Below are positions 25,417 to 33,686 of a stretch of 47,336 nt of DNA, piece after piece. A program made the position numbers and the translations under genes. Position 1 is the stretch's first letter, and every line of letters begins with the position of its first letter. A model generated the notes under the pieces. That model saw nothing but the letters and a program-made list of their open reading frames with translations. It did no database searches and was not told the DNA's origin. Origin of the DNA: Flemingiibacterium sp045534235 (lineage in GTDB: Bacteria > Bacillota > Clostridia > Oscillospirales > CAG-272); NCBI GenBank assembly GCA_045534235.1, contig JAZSJI010000085.1:1-47336 (forward strand), written 5' to 3'.

Positions 25417-27852
25417 ATGAAATATAACGTAAAAAACAGAATTAAGGCGGTATTTGCCGTAATTGCGGCTATGCTCACGCTGATGCTTTTAGTGGGCGCG
25501 GTGAGCGCTGACGCAGAGAATGTGGGAACGATCACCTCGGTCGAGCTTACAAAAAGCCAGAGCGAGGTTGCTATTGAAATATCGCTGACGAAGGAATACG
25601 TTAAGGCGAACAAGCCTGATACGATGTATATTTTTGAGCTTTTGCCGCACGAATCTACGTCGGCTATAAATTCAATGAAGCCCGTCAAGGAGTTTAAGCT
25701 TGCCGAGAAGACTACGGTTAAGATCCCCTTCTACAACGGCAATATGACGAGGCTTTATTCGAAGTTCGTCGTTGCCGAAAAGGCGGACGACGGCACGTAT
25801 AACATAATAACGGCGGCGAAATACATTGAAAACGTGTCTGCCCTTGCAAAGAATACCGAGGCTTATCCCGAGCGCGCGAGCAAGAAGGGACTTCAGGTGC
25901 AGATGTTTGGTGACGCACAGCAGCTCGGTGTCGCTCATACGGTGGTAAACGTAGCGCTTAACGAGTATCTGCACGGAGAAAGCTCCGACGCGGCACAATC
26001 GTTTGTATACAACGGACAGACGTTTTACGTTGACAGCGCGAAGATCGCCCTGCTTGACCATAAGGTGAAAACCTACACCGATGCCGGCATAAACGTGTAT
26101 TTCAACATCATACTTACAGCGCCCGCTGAAAATGCTCACCCGAATATCGCAAGCCTTTACTGTGAGGGCGTATCCGCAGACGCAACTCTTTACGCTCTTA
26201 ACACTAAAAATGAAACCGCGATGAAATCGTACCAGGCGTTCATGGATTATCTCGCGTCGAGATATACTCGCGAGGACCGTGCTCACGGCTTCGTTCCTGC
26301 GTTTATCGTTGGCTTCGAGGTGAACTCCAACAGAGTATGGAACAACGCGGGCGACGTTGATATGACAAGCTATATCTACTCGTACTGCACAGCATTCCGA
26401 GTAGCGTACACCGCGATGACGTCGCATTACGCGAACGGACGTGTATATATCTCGCTCGGCAACAATTTTAACGCGGCTGTAAGCGACCTTTCCGTCACGG
26501 CAAATTCGCTGCAGGATTATCCCGCAAAGGCCTTTCTTGACACCTTCGCTTCCGTAATTAGAAATGCCGGTGATATACCGTGGGGCCTTTCAATAAATCC
26601 GCATCCGTCCACGCCGGGACTTACAGAGTTTTGGAACGACGAATACGCAACGGACGACTTTGAAACGCCGTTCATTACTATGAAAAACCTCGGCACGCTC
26701 ACGCGTTATATGTCCGAGGAGGCGCTTCTTTATAACTCCTCGATAAGAAGTATAATTATCGGCGAATTCGGACTTTCAGGCGATCCGTCGAGCGATGAGG
26801 CTATGACGATGCAGGCAGCGGCATATGCACTTGCGTACTATGCGGTTGAGCAGAATGACGATATTGACGCGTTTATTTATCACCGCCACGTTGACCATTC
26901 TGCGGAGGCGCAGTACTACGGACTTTGGACGAACGTACCCGACAGCACCGTAGAGCCGCTCGCAAAAAAGCCGATCTACAACGTATTTTCTCTTATTGAT
27001 ACGCAAAAGAGTGAAGAGGTTACCGCATTTGTAAAGCACACGGTCGGAACGGGCGCGTTCGGTATGTTTATGTCGGAAAACGTCAAGTATAAGCAGTTTA
27101 ACGACCGTGCCGTTTTTGAAGGAGTGCGTGCAGAGGACGGTGACTTTAAGCGCGGCTATAAGGAAAAGATTTTGTTTGATCTTACCGAAGGAAAACTGTG
27201 CGACTTCTATCCTACGGACGGTGCGCAGTACGTTGAGCTTCGCTCCTTCGGAGATGCCTCTGAAACGATGCTTTACGCAAAGCTTCCCGATGTACCGAAC
27301 GGTTATACCGGTATCGGCAACTCGGTCTTTGACGAGGGTGCGCTCAAAAAAGCACACTATATCACCCTTCGCATTATGGTCGCAACCCCTGCTGACGTTG
27401 GTTCGATGAACCTTATGCTTCGCCTGCAGGATAACGGCTACGGCGAGGATATTGGTGCCGTATACGAGGGCGAGGTTACCGTAACACCGAACGTATGGAA
27501 CGACGTAAGCTTTAATATCAAGGACTTCTCTGCAAAGACTGACGGCGAGATAGACCTTATGAAGCTTTGGGTGAGCAACGCAGACAGTGATAACGTAATT
27601 GGCGAGTACGGCATAAGACTCGAGTCGGTAACGCTTCATGTGAGGCGCGGAATTGGCGTTGTAGGTTGGATATTCATTGTGCTTCTGATACTTGTAGCTC
27701 TTGCGGTAGGAGCATACGGAGCGCTCTTCCTTCGCGCAAGATACATCAGAAAAAAGCGCCGTGAGGCGGCAATGCTTAGACGGCAGGAAATGATGCGTAC
27801 GCAGCAGATGCAGCGCGGACAAACGCAGTATCCGCCGCAGAACAGACAATAA
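25417..27852 (+). CDS. DUF5722-like surface protein with membrane anchor
   Basis: An 811-residue protein: signal peptide (1-32), a beta domain (about 35-150), a central glycoside-hydrolase-like TIM-barrel domain (about 160-540: KGLQVQMFGDAQQLGVAHTV, VYFNIILTAP, FVPAFIVGFEVNS, WGLSINPHPS, SIIIGEFGLSG), a carbohydrate-binding-like beta domain (about 585-740) and one membrane helix (about 748-770) with a basic Gln/Arg-rich tail inside. The barrel resembles the family called DUF5722; that name is from memory. Candidate acid residues are Glu in VGFEVN and IGEFG, spaced as in retaining glycosidases. Substrate unknown. The ribosome site is CGGAGG. Single-gene unit. Confidence 0.82.
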   Translation: MKYNVKNRIKAVFAVIAAMLTLMLLVGAVSADAENVGTITSVELTKSQSEVAIEISLTKEYVKANKPDTMYIFELLPHESTSAINSMKPVKEFKLAEKTTVKIPFYNGNMTRLYSKFVVAEKADDGTYNIITAAKYIENVSALAKNTEAYPERASKKGLQVQMFGDAQQLGVAHTVVNVALNEYLHGESSDAAQSFVYNGQTFYVDSAKIALLDHKVKTYTDAGINVYFNIILTAPAENAHPNIASLYCEGVSADATLYALNTKNETAMKSYQAFMDYLASRYTREDRAHGFVPAFIVGFEVNSNRVWNNAGDVDMTSYIYSYCTAFRVAYTAMTSHYANGRVYISLGNNFNAAVSDLSVTANSLQDYPAKAFLDTFASVIRNAGDIPWGLSINPHPSTPGLTEFWNDEYATDDFETPFITMKNLGTLTRYMSEEALLYNSSIRSIIIGEFGLSGDPSSDEAMTMQAAAYALAYYAVEQNDDIDAFIYHRHVDHSAEAQYYGLWTNVPDSTVEPLAKKPIYNVFSLIDTQKSEEVTAFVKHTVGTGAFGMFMSENVKYKQFNDRAVFEGVRAEDGDFKRGYKEKILFDLTEGKLCDFYPTDGAQYVELRSFGDASETMLYAKLPDVPNGYTGIGNSVFDEGALKKAHYITLRIMVATPADVGSMNLMLRLQDNGYGEDIGAVYEGEVTVTPNVWNDVSFNIKDFSAKTDGEIDLMKLWVSNADSDNVIGEYGIRLESVTLHVRRGIGVVGWIFIVLLILVALAVGAYGALFLRARYIRKKRREAAMLRRQEMMRTQQMQRGQTQYPPQNRQ

Positions 27853-27855
27853 ATT

Positions 27856-27885
27856 AAAGCCCTTTGGCATACGCCAAAGGGCTTT
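27856..27885 (+). terminator. Terminator between convergent genes
   Basis: Perfect 13-bp stem AAAGCCCTTTGGC / GCCAAAGGGCTTT with loop ATAC. It is symmetrical enough to serve both strands and ends 3 bases before the stop codon of the DUF218 gene. Confidence 0.9.
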
Positions 27886-27888
27886 TCG

Positions 27889-28734
27889 TTATCCGCCTAT
27901 TCGTGTGATAAGCACTATCTCGTCAAACAGCATCATTTTGATGTAGGAAAGATATTCACGCATCATACTGATATAGTAATTGAATACGCTTGGTGACGGG
28001 CAGGTGCAGGTGTCCATCGGGAAGTCGTAGCGATTTGACAGTATCCCGATTCGCGGAAGATGAAAGTCGTTCGATACGCCGATTATACGCTTGTCAGCCA
28101 TTCCAAGCTCTTTGAGAAGCTCTTTTGTGAAACGCACGTTTTCGCTTGTGGAGCGAGCGTTTGGCTCCATTATAATGCGCTCCTCTGCTATCCCGCGGTT
28201 AATAAGATACGCGCGCATCGCTATGCACTCCGCGACGGTTTCACTCGCCCCCTGCGCGCCGCTTACCACGCATACCGCATCAGACAGAGCTACCAAAAGC
28301 TCATATGCCGCGTCAAGACGGTTTTGGAGCGCTTTGCTTGGCGTCATACCGTTCGTGTAGGCGCCGAAAACGAGCACGACTGTGTCTTCCCCCGTATTAC
28401 TATCGGCGGCATATTGCTCGGCGTAATATTCGGGCGATTTCGATGGGTAAAGTCCGATGAACGCCCAAAATGCAACTACAGTTACAACATACAGACAAAG
28501 CAGTGAAGTAAAAATTATATGAAGCGGCTTGAAGGCGCGTCCGAGCAGTCGCGCAAGCTGCCTGTGAAACACTATCGGAAGGCAAACACACGCAATTGCC
28601 AAAAGCGCGTAAGGAGCCATTTTGATCGCTTCAATTCCGATGCCGCAGAGCATTAGGTACACGAAATAGTATATAAATACAAACCCTGCCGCGATAAGCG
28701 TTATTTTTTCAAGGAGCGACAGCTTATTTTTCAT
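27889..28734 (-). CDS. YdcF/SanA-like DUF218 membrane protein
   Basis: A 281-residue protein with three or four N-terminal hydrophobic helices (about residues 8-105) and an outer DUF218 domain: VVLVFGAYTNGMTPSKALQNRLDAAYELL, VVSGAQGASE, EERIIMEPNARSTSEN and IIGVSNDFHLPR. Family members (ElyC, SanA, YdcF) are linked to envelope integrity and peptidoglycan or lipid-carrier metabolism. I chose the ATG at 28734, 11 bases inside the upstream gene's end, because an earlier in-frame start would lie deep in that gene. There is no separate ribosome site, so translation depends on the methyltransferase gene before it. Confidence 0.88.
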   Translation of the reverse strand: MKNKLSLLEKITLIAAGFVFIYYFVYLMLCGIGIEAIKMAPYALLAIACVCLPIVFHRQLARLLGRAFKPLHIIFTSLLCLYVVTVVAFWAFIGLYPSKSPEYYAEQYAADSNTGEDTVVLVFGAYTNGMTPSKALQNRLDAAYELLVALSDAVCVVSGAQGASETVAECIAMRAYLINRGIAEERIIMEPNARSTSENVRFTKELLKELGMADKRIIGVSNDFHLPRIGILSNRYDFPMDTCTCPSPSVFNYYISMMREYLSYIKMMLFDEIVLITRIGG

Positions 28735-29914
28735 TTTCGCGTACCAGCTTATCAAGGTATGGCGATACGCCGAGAGAAGCGCAGATTTGCTCGTAATCGG
28801 CAAGCGCCGCGGCACATTTTGCGCCGCTCGGGTTTGCGATTTTCGTCGCACGTATCATAAGATTTTTCGGCGTGTCATCGGGATCTATGAGCTCAAGCGT
28901 GGTAACGCTGTAGCCAACCGATTCAAGACGCTTTACGCGAAGTGCGTCGGTTGCGGCATCGCATAGCTTTTGCTTTAAGATCGGGTGATCGAGTATAAAA
29001 GCGAGGTCGCCCTTGAGTGTTGCGTCGGACGCTTTTTCGGACAATTGCTTTGACATTTCGTGGTGACAGCAGGGAGTTGATAAGATAATTCCCGCGCCCC
29101 ATTTTATCGCATTCGCGAGTACGATGTCGGTCGCGATATCGCAGGCGTGGAGCGAGATGACCATATCGGGATGCTCAGGCGGCACGTATTCGTTGATGTT
29201 ACCGCTAACGAATTTGAGATGCTCGAAGCCTTGACGCTTTGCAACAGCATTGCAATATTCGATAACGTCTGCCTTGAGGTCAACGCCGTACATACGTATG
29301 CTTCTCTTTTTAATTACAGCAAAGTAGTAGTACACCGCAAAGGTGAGATAGCTTTTTCCGCAGCAAAGATCGTATATGACCGCCGGGCAATCGGTCGGGA
29401 GCTTATCCTCAACGTCGCGTACGATTTCGAGAAAACGGTTGATCTGACGGAATTTTGCCTGCTTTTTGTCGTGTATGCGTCCATTGGCGTCGGATATGCC
29501 AAGCTCGCGAAGGAAGCCTATGTCACGCGAGGTGTCAAGAATGTATTTTTTGCCCTCGGAGCTTACCTCGGCAGCGACTGCGTCAGCCTTGCGCTTATCG
29601 GATATGTGTACAGAGCCGGATTTTGAACGCTTTATCTCTGCCTCTCCTGCGGTGGTTATTATATTGACCTGCTTATAATCCTCGAGCGCCATACGGCAAA
29701 GCTCTGCGACGTCAAGAGGTAGATTTCGGCGAAAGGTCTTGTTGTCCTTCGTGAAGCGCTCGAGCATAATATATACGGTGCCGTCACCCTTTTTAGTGAG
29801 TGAGGCGACCTCTTTTTGCGTGTTTTTATCCTCGGCTTTTGAGAATACGGCCTTTTTTAGCGTGCGCCGCGATAAAACGTCCTCAAAGAGCGCGGCGATC
29901 TTTTCGTTTGGCAT
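28724..29914 (-). CDS. SAM-dependent methyltransferase of the METTL25/RRNAD1-like type
   Basis: A 396-residue cytoplasmic protein. The N-terminal 170 residues carry an uncharacterised domain (YIMLERFTKDNKTFRRNLPL, KYILDTSRDIGFLRELG). The C-terminal part is a class I methyltransferase with SAM loop YDLCCGKSYLTFAVYYY, GVDLKADVIEYCN, then SLHACDIATD and STPCCHHEM. The HACDIATD and PCCHHE motifs mark the methyltransferase-32 group, which includes eukaryotic METTL25, RRNAD1 and GSTCD. An RNA target is likely by analogy; it is not proven. The ribosome site is GAGGTAAG. It overlaps the DUF218 gene by 11 bases. Confidence 0.88.
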   Translation of the reverse strand: MPNEKIAALFEDVLSRRTLKKAVFSKAEDKNTQKEVASLTKKGDGTVYIMLERFTKDNKTFRRNLPLDVAELCRMALEDYKQVNIITTAGEAEIKRSKSGSVHISDKRKADAVAAEVSSEGKKYILDTSRDIGFLRELGISDANGRIHDKKQAKFRQINRFLEIVRDVEDKLPTDCPAVIYDLCCGKSYLTFAVYYYFAVIKKRSIRMYGVDLKADVIEYCNAVAKRQGFEHLKFVSGNINEYVPPEHPDMVISLHACDIATDIVLANAIKWGAGIILSTPCCHHEMSKQLSEKASDATLKGDLAFILDHPILKQKLCDAATDALRVKRLESVGYSVTTLELIDPDDTPKNLMIRATKIANPSGAKCAAALADYEQICASLGVSPYLDKLVRENEK

Positions 29915-30035
29915 TGTACTTACCTCACAAGTTAGTCTTATAGCACAAGTATATCACAAAGCGCGCGAAAAGTACATCAGTTTATTGTAAATTTTCATAA
30001 ACGCTTAATATTTACAAATTGAGGGTTTACTTTTT

Positions 30036-30063
30036 TTGACGTATGGTGTAGAATTTTTATACA
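30036..30063 (+). promoter_or_regulatory. Promoter of the CPBP protease gene
   Basis: TTGACG (30036-30041), 16 bp, TATACA (30058-30063). The leader is about 23 bases, ending in AGGAGG. Confidence 0.65.
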
Positions 30064-30092
30064 GAATACTTATATTTTGCAGGAGGCAAGCT

Positions 30093-31007
30093 ATGACGTT
30101 TGGAAAATTTATGAAGGCCGTCGGTTCGGCGTTTATGTATTTCGGTATCTATCTTGCGTGGCAATATTTCGTAGTTTCTTCGGCGATGACGGGCGCGCAG
30201 GTTGCATTCTCGCTCGCCGGAATGAAGGATATTATAGCCGCGGCGCTTGAGGGCGTGGAATACAGCTACGATCAAATAATGGAGGCTACGCTTGGCGCGA
30301 CGATGAACGCAAGCGCGTGGCTTTTAGAGCAAACGGTTTTGCTTACGATAGTGGCAGGTGTTTTAGCGATCGCAACGTACGTGGTTATGTTTGTTTTCAG
30401 AAAAAAGAATCCCCTTCGCGAGGTTGGCATTGCAAAGATGCCGATTCCCGTTTACTTCGGTATGGTTCTTTTCGGCGTTGCGCTTAATCTTGCCGTGTCG
30501 TTTCTTTTGCCGCTTATACCGTTCCCCGAGGTGCTTTGGGATAATTACGCGGCGCAGTCGGAAATGCTTTTTGGCGCGAGAGTGTGGACGGTTATTCTGA
30601 CCGTGATTATTGCACCGATACTCGAGGAGGTTGTTTTCCGTGGACTTATGCACACGAGGTTTAAGCGGTGTATGCCCGTGATAGTGTCGATGATAATTTC
30701 CGCGCTGATATTCGGATTTATGCATATGGCTTTGATAGCGGTAGTTTACGCATCACTTCTCGGATTTTTACTTGCGTGGGTGTTCGAAAAATACAATTCG
30801 CTGCTTGCGAGCATACTCGTTCACTTCGGATTCAATCTCTGCGCCATTTTGCTCGAGGGATTTGAGGATATCCCTCTGCCCGTATGCATTGCGGCGGTGG
30901 TCATATCGCTTATCGGTATCGTAATCGTGCAGATAACCGGAAAGGGACGTATTTTCAAATCACGTTCAAAAGAGCCTGCTTTGTGTGACGGCGTCGCTGA
31001 TGCGTGA
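30093..31007 (+). CDS. CPBP-family intramembrane metalloprotease
   Basis: A 304-residue membrane protein with about eight helices and the CAAX-protease/bacteriocin-processing motifs: EEVVFRGLMHTRF (Glu178, Glu179, Arg183), FGFMHM (His211) and HFGFN (His244, Asn248). These residues form the metal site within the membrane. Family roles range from processing peptides and regulators to bacteriocin immunity; no partner peptide gene lies next to it here. The start at 30093 is chosen for AGGAGG 6 bases upstream; the frame is open earlier, but that part overlaps the promoter. No terminator is seen before the yajC promoter. Confidence 0.9.
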   Translation: MTFGKFMKAVGSAFMYFGIYLAWQYFVVSSAMTGAQVAFSLAGMKDIIAAALEGVEYSYDQIMEATLGATMNASAWLLEQTVLLTIVAGVLAIATYVVMFVFRKKNPLREVGIAKMPIPVYFGMVLFGVALNLAVSFLLPLIPFPEVLWDNYAAQSEMLFGARVWTVILTVIIAPILEEVVFRGLMHTRFKRCMPVIVSMIISALIFGFMHMALIAVVYASLLGFLLAWVFEKYNSLLASILVHFGFNLCAILLEGFEDIPLPVCIAAVVISLIGIVIVQITGKGRIFKSRSKEPALCDGVADA

Positions 31008-31045
31008 GTACGGCGCAAAAATATTCATAAGTTTACAATTTACTC

Positions 31046-31074
31046 TTGAAATTATGCCGATAATAGGGTATAAT
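31046..31074 (+). promoter_or_regulatory. Promoter of yajC
   Basis: TTGAAA (31046-31051), 17 bp, TATAAT (31069-31074). The leader is about 25 bases, ending in CGGAGG before the ATG at 31106. Confidence 0.86.
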
Positions 31075-31105
31075 GGTTTGAACAATAATTTTTTCGGAGG
31101 TTTTT

Positions 31106-31447
31106 ATGCTTAATTTATTTCTTACGGCAGACGCCGCTGCGGGCACCGATGCTGCTGCAGGCTTAATGGGCAGTCAGGGCATTACCACTATCATTATGCT
31201 TGTCGTTATGGTTGCGGTGTTCTACTTCTTTATGTACAGACCGCAGAAAAAGCAGGAGAAGGCAACTAACGATATGCGCAACTCCCTGCAGGTCGGTGAT
31301 GAGATCACCACTATCGGCGGTATCATCGGCAAGGTCGTCAGCATCAAGGAAGAGACCGCTATGATCGAAACCGGTCGCGACGGCACCAAGATCCGTATTC
31401 TCAAGAGCGCTATCAAGAGCGTTGACGTAAAAGCAGAGGATTGCTGA
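31106..31447 (+). CDS. yajC: Preprotein translocase subunit YajC
   Basis: Accessory subunit of the Sec translocon, with SecDF. 113 residues: one transmembrane helix (about residues 30-47, TIIMLVVMVAVFYFFM) followed at once by the family hallmark YRPQKKQEK, then LQVGDEITTIGGIIGKVVSI and a short beta domain. The N-terminus is Ala/Gly-rich. secD and secF are not in the window. It is followed by a hairpin terminator whose 3' arm contains the ribosome site of the next gene. Confidence 0.95.
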   Translation: MLNLFLTADAAAGTDAAAGLMGSQGITTIIMLVVMVAVFYFFMYRPQKKQEKATNDMRNSLQVGDEITTIGGIIGKVVSIKEETAMIETGRDGTKIRILKSAIKSVDVKAEDC

Positions 31448-31459
31448 CATAATTTGTTT

Positions 31460-31508
31460 CCTCCCGTCATATAGATTAGCAAACAGTCTATATCGGGAGG
31501 GATTTTTT
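31460..31508 (+). terminator. Terminator of yajC that contains the next gene's ribosome site
   Basis: CCTCCCG (31460-31466) and ATATAGA (31469-31475) pair with TCTATAT (31487-31493) and CGGGAGG (31494-31500), with a TC bulge, followed by GA and T7. The 3' arm GGGAGGG is the ribosome site for the TTG start at 31508. Confidence 0.85.
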
Positions 31509-31975
31509 TGCTTAAAAAAGATACGAAAAGCGAGCTGTCTGTGGGTTCGATGCTATTTTCAGCACTGAAGGGAATGGTCGTCGGCGTATTAGTGACGCTT
31601 GTGCTCTCACTCATTTTTACCGCGATCGCGCTTGCTTTTGATGATCCGAAATCTGTTGTTGATCTGCTTTCATACGCTACTCTTGCCATAAGCGCGCTTT
31701 TTGTGGGAATAATCGCAGTTAAAAGTGACGGCGAACACAGAGTGACGGCTTCGCTGATCGGTGGCATTATGTACGTGATTTTATTATTCATTATTTCGCT
31801 GTTCATGAGCGGTGAGGGCGTGCCGTCGCCGATTTTGAGGGTGCTCGTTTGGGCACTCAGTATCGGTGTTTGTATACTCGGCGGTGCAATAGGCAAGGGC
31901 AGACGGACACGTGTCGGAGATGGGAAAAACAGCCCGACGGAACTCGCTAGACGCAAGCTTGCCAAAAGGAAATGA
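31508..31975 (+). CDS. TIGR04086-type four-helix membrane protein
   Basis: A 155-residue integral membrane protein with four hydrophobic helices (about residues 17-42, 50-66, 78-100 and 105-128) and a basic C-terminal tail rich in Lys and Arg. Position after yajC, size and helix pattern fit the Clostridia family known as TIGR04086 (DUF3792). Its role is unknown. The start is TTG at 31508, within the T-run of the yajC terminator, with GGGAGGG 6 bases before it. Expression therefore depends on reading through, or opening, that hairpin. Confidence 0.82.
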   Translation: MLKKDTKSELSVGSMLFSALKGMVVGVLVTLVLSLIFTAIALAFDDPKSVVDLLSYATLAISALFVGIIAVKSDGEHRVTASLIGGIMYVILLFIISLFMSGEGVPSPILRVLVWALSIGVCILGGAIGKGRRTRVGDGKNSPTELARRKLAKRK

Positions 31976-31979
31976 CAGA

Positions 31980-32010
31980 AACGGCTCTTGCAGTATTTGC
32001 AAGAGCCGTT
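31980..32010 (+). terminator. Bidirectional terminator between convergent genes
   Basis: Perfect 13-bp stem AACGGCTCTTGCA / TGCAAGAGCCGTT with a 5-base loop (GTATT), followed by TTG on the plus strand and TCTGTC on the minus strand. Confidence 0.85.
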
Positions 32011-32017
32011 TTGTACT

Positions 32018-32443
32018 TTACAAAAATCTCGCTAAATTGTCGGCGGTGCTCTTCTCGAAGTCAAGTATTTCCTCGGCGAGCTTTCGTGCCTGTCCCGTCG
32101 GCTCGTTTGCGTTGAACTGCTTTTCGATGTTGATGATGCCCATAGTGGCACCGTTTATCATCATTTCGGCAATGTGGGAGGTCGTAGTGTCGAGCATAGT
32201 GTTGAACACCATACCCATTTTCGAGCCTGCCTTTGCCATCATACCCGGCTCCTCGGGCTTGAGCCCGCGCTCGGCGAGCAGGTCTGCCGCGCGGCTCGAG
32301 TATTCGCGGTAGCGCTCAAGCTCGTGCGTCATCTCCGCGCGCATTTCGGGATCGGACGCCTTGTCCATAAGGTCAATTATCGCATCGCCGCCCATAGTCG
32401 TATTTTTGTAAAGCTCTTGAAGGAGCGTTTCGTTTTTGTCCAT
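32018..32443 (-). CDS. Helical protein, possibly ferritin-like
   Basis: A 141-residue soluble protein without a recognised family. It is almost all helix: ETLLQELYKNTTMGGDAIIDLMD, MRAEMTHELERYREYSSRAADLLAERG, then a Gly/Met-rich middle (MMAKAGSKMGMVFNTMLD) and a final helix EILDFEKSTADNLARFL. The repeated pattern of acidic residues in a four-helix-bundle arrangement (Glu in MTHELERY and EEILDFEK, His in THE and SHIAEM) recalls ferritin-like or DUF2383-type proteins, but this is unproven. I chose the ATG at 32443; it has no strong ribosome site. It follows metA and its terminator. Confidence 0.7.
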   Translation of the reverse strand: MDKNETLLQELYKNTTMGGDAIIDLMDKASDPEMRAEMTHELERYREYSSRAADLLAERGLKPEEPGMMAKAGSKMGMVFNTMLDTTTSHIAEMMINGATMGIINIEKQFNANEPTGQARKLAEEILDFEKSTADNLARFL

Positions 32444-32468
32444 AATATCATTACCCAATACAAATAAA

Positions 32469-32494
32469 ATACCGCGAGCATTTGCTCGCGGTAT
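32469..32494 (-). terminator. Terminator of metA
   Basis: On the minus strand ATACCGCGAGCA / TGCTCGCGGTAT with a very short loop, followed by TTTTATTTG. It lies 27 bases past the metA stop and 25 bases before the helical protein's start, so that gene needs read-through or an unseen promoter. Confidence 0.82.
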
Positions 32495-32521
32495 TAGTGT
32501 TTGCGTTATAAGCAAAAATAT

Positions 32522-33445
32522 TTACGCTTTTGAAAGATCGTCGAGGTCGTACGGCGTATTCTGATAAACGAAATAATTAAGCCAATTTGAGAAAAGCAGA
32601 TTTGCGTGACCTCTCCATACGTTCGGCGGACGTCGCTGCGGATCGTTGTTCGGGAAATAGTTGTACGGCACCTCAATGGGAAGCCCCTTGTCTACGTCGC
32701 GGAAATATTCCTTCGAAAGCGTGTCATAGTCGTACTCCGAATGTCCCGTAACAAAGAGCATACGTGAGTTTTTAGCCGCAATGATGTAAGGACCTGCTAT
32801 ATCGCTTCTTGCGATAAGCTCAATGTCGCTAACTCTCGTTATCTCGGACTCGGCGATACCCGTGTGACGCGAATGAGGCGCGTAGAATATTTCGTCAAAG
32901 CCGCGCACGATCGGGTGGTTGGGACGCAGAGCGTAATGCTCGAAAACGCCGAACATTTTTTTGTCAAGCGGGTGCTTTTTCACGCCGTAGTGATAGTAAA
33001 GTCCCGCCTGCGCAGCCCAGCAGATATGCAGAGTGGAGAAAACGTGCGTTTTTGACCATTCCATAATGTCGCAAAGCTCGTCCCAGTAGGTGACGTCGTG
33101 GAAATCGAGATTTTCAACGGGTGCGCCCGTGATGATAAGACCGTCGAAGTTCTCGCTGCGTATATCGTCGAAATTTTTGTAAAAGGCCTCCATATGCTCC
33201 TTGGCGGTGTGCGTGGAGCGGTGGGTGGCCGTTTGAAGCAGGGTGATCTTTATCTGCAAGGAGCTATTGGAGAGCAGGCGAATAAGCTGCGTTTCTGTAG
33301 TTATCTTAGTGGGCATAAGGTTGAGCACAGCTATTTTAAGCGGACGGATATCCTGATGCTCCGCTCTGAAGTCGCTCATAACGAAAATGTTTTCCTGCTC
33401 GAGCGTTTGTGCTGCCGGAAGCCCCGCGGGTATCTTAATGGGCAT
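32522..33445 (-). CDS. metA: Homoserine O-acetyltransferase, MetA type
   Basis: Activates homoserine for methionine synthesis. 307 residues with the MetA fold. Cys142 in HICWAAQAG is the nucleophile; GHSEYD supplies the His and Glu of the catalytic site. Position 111 is Glu (TGAPVEN), the residue known to select acetyl-CoA; succinyl-CoA-using enzymes such as that of E. coli have Gly there. So acetyl-homoserine is the likely product. The ribosome site is CGGAGG. It has its own promoter (TTGCAA, 17 bp, TACAAT). No SAM riboswitch or T-box fits in the roughly 30-base leader. It draws on the same aspartate-family pathway as lysC. Confidence 0.95.
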   Translation of the reverse strand: MPIKIPAGLPAAQTLEQENIFVMSDFRAEHQDIRPLKIAVLNLMPTKITTETQLIRLLSNSSLQIKITLLQTATHRSTHTAKEHMEAFYKNFDDIRSENFDGLIITGAPVENLDFHDVTYWDELCDIMEWSKTHVFSTLHICWAAQAGLYYHYGVKKHPLDKKMFGVFEHYALRPNHPIVRGFDEIFYAPHSRHTGIAESEITRVSDIELIARSDIAGPYIIAAKNSRMLFVTGHSEYDYDTLSKEYFRDVDKGLPIEVPYNYFPNNDPQRRPPNVWRGHANLLFSNWLNYFVYQNTPYDLDDLSKA

Positions 33446-33482
33446 ATACGTTCCTCCGTATGTTTATCGCATAATTACACTA

Positions 33483-33511
33483 ATTGTACCATAAAAAAAA
33501 CGATTTTGCAA
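33483..33511 (-). promoter_or_regulatory. Promoter of metA
   Basis: On the minus strand TTGCAA (33506-33511), 17 bp, TACAAT (33483-33488). The leader to the ATG is about 31 bases. Confidence 0.78.
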
Positions 33512-33570
33512 CACTTATCAAAAAAATATATAAGCGAGTGTATTTTTTTGGAGGAAAATCGAAAAAAGAA

Positions 33571-33599
33571 TTGCATTTTGCAGATATAAATGATATAAT
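33571..33599 (+). promoter_or_regulatory. Promoter of the second DUF5722-like gene
   Basis: TTGCAT (33571-33576), 17 bp with TGA before the -10, TATAAT (33594-33599). The leader is about 80 bases. Confidence 0.82.
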
Positions 33600-33686
33600 A
33601 AATATAAATATACTCATAGTGGCACGAAAGTATGTGCTTTCGAGCGATAGGCTTTACGAAAACTATGCGAAAGGGCGGTGTACGAC

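Noticed and set aside
26776..27870. A 364-codon open frame opposite the DUF5722-like gene
   Set aside because: No ribosome site or motif; the plus-strand gene has signal peptide, domains and anchor.
33446..33482. SAM riboswitch or T-box before metA
   Set aside because: The leader from the predicted start is only about 31 bases, too short for either.
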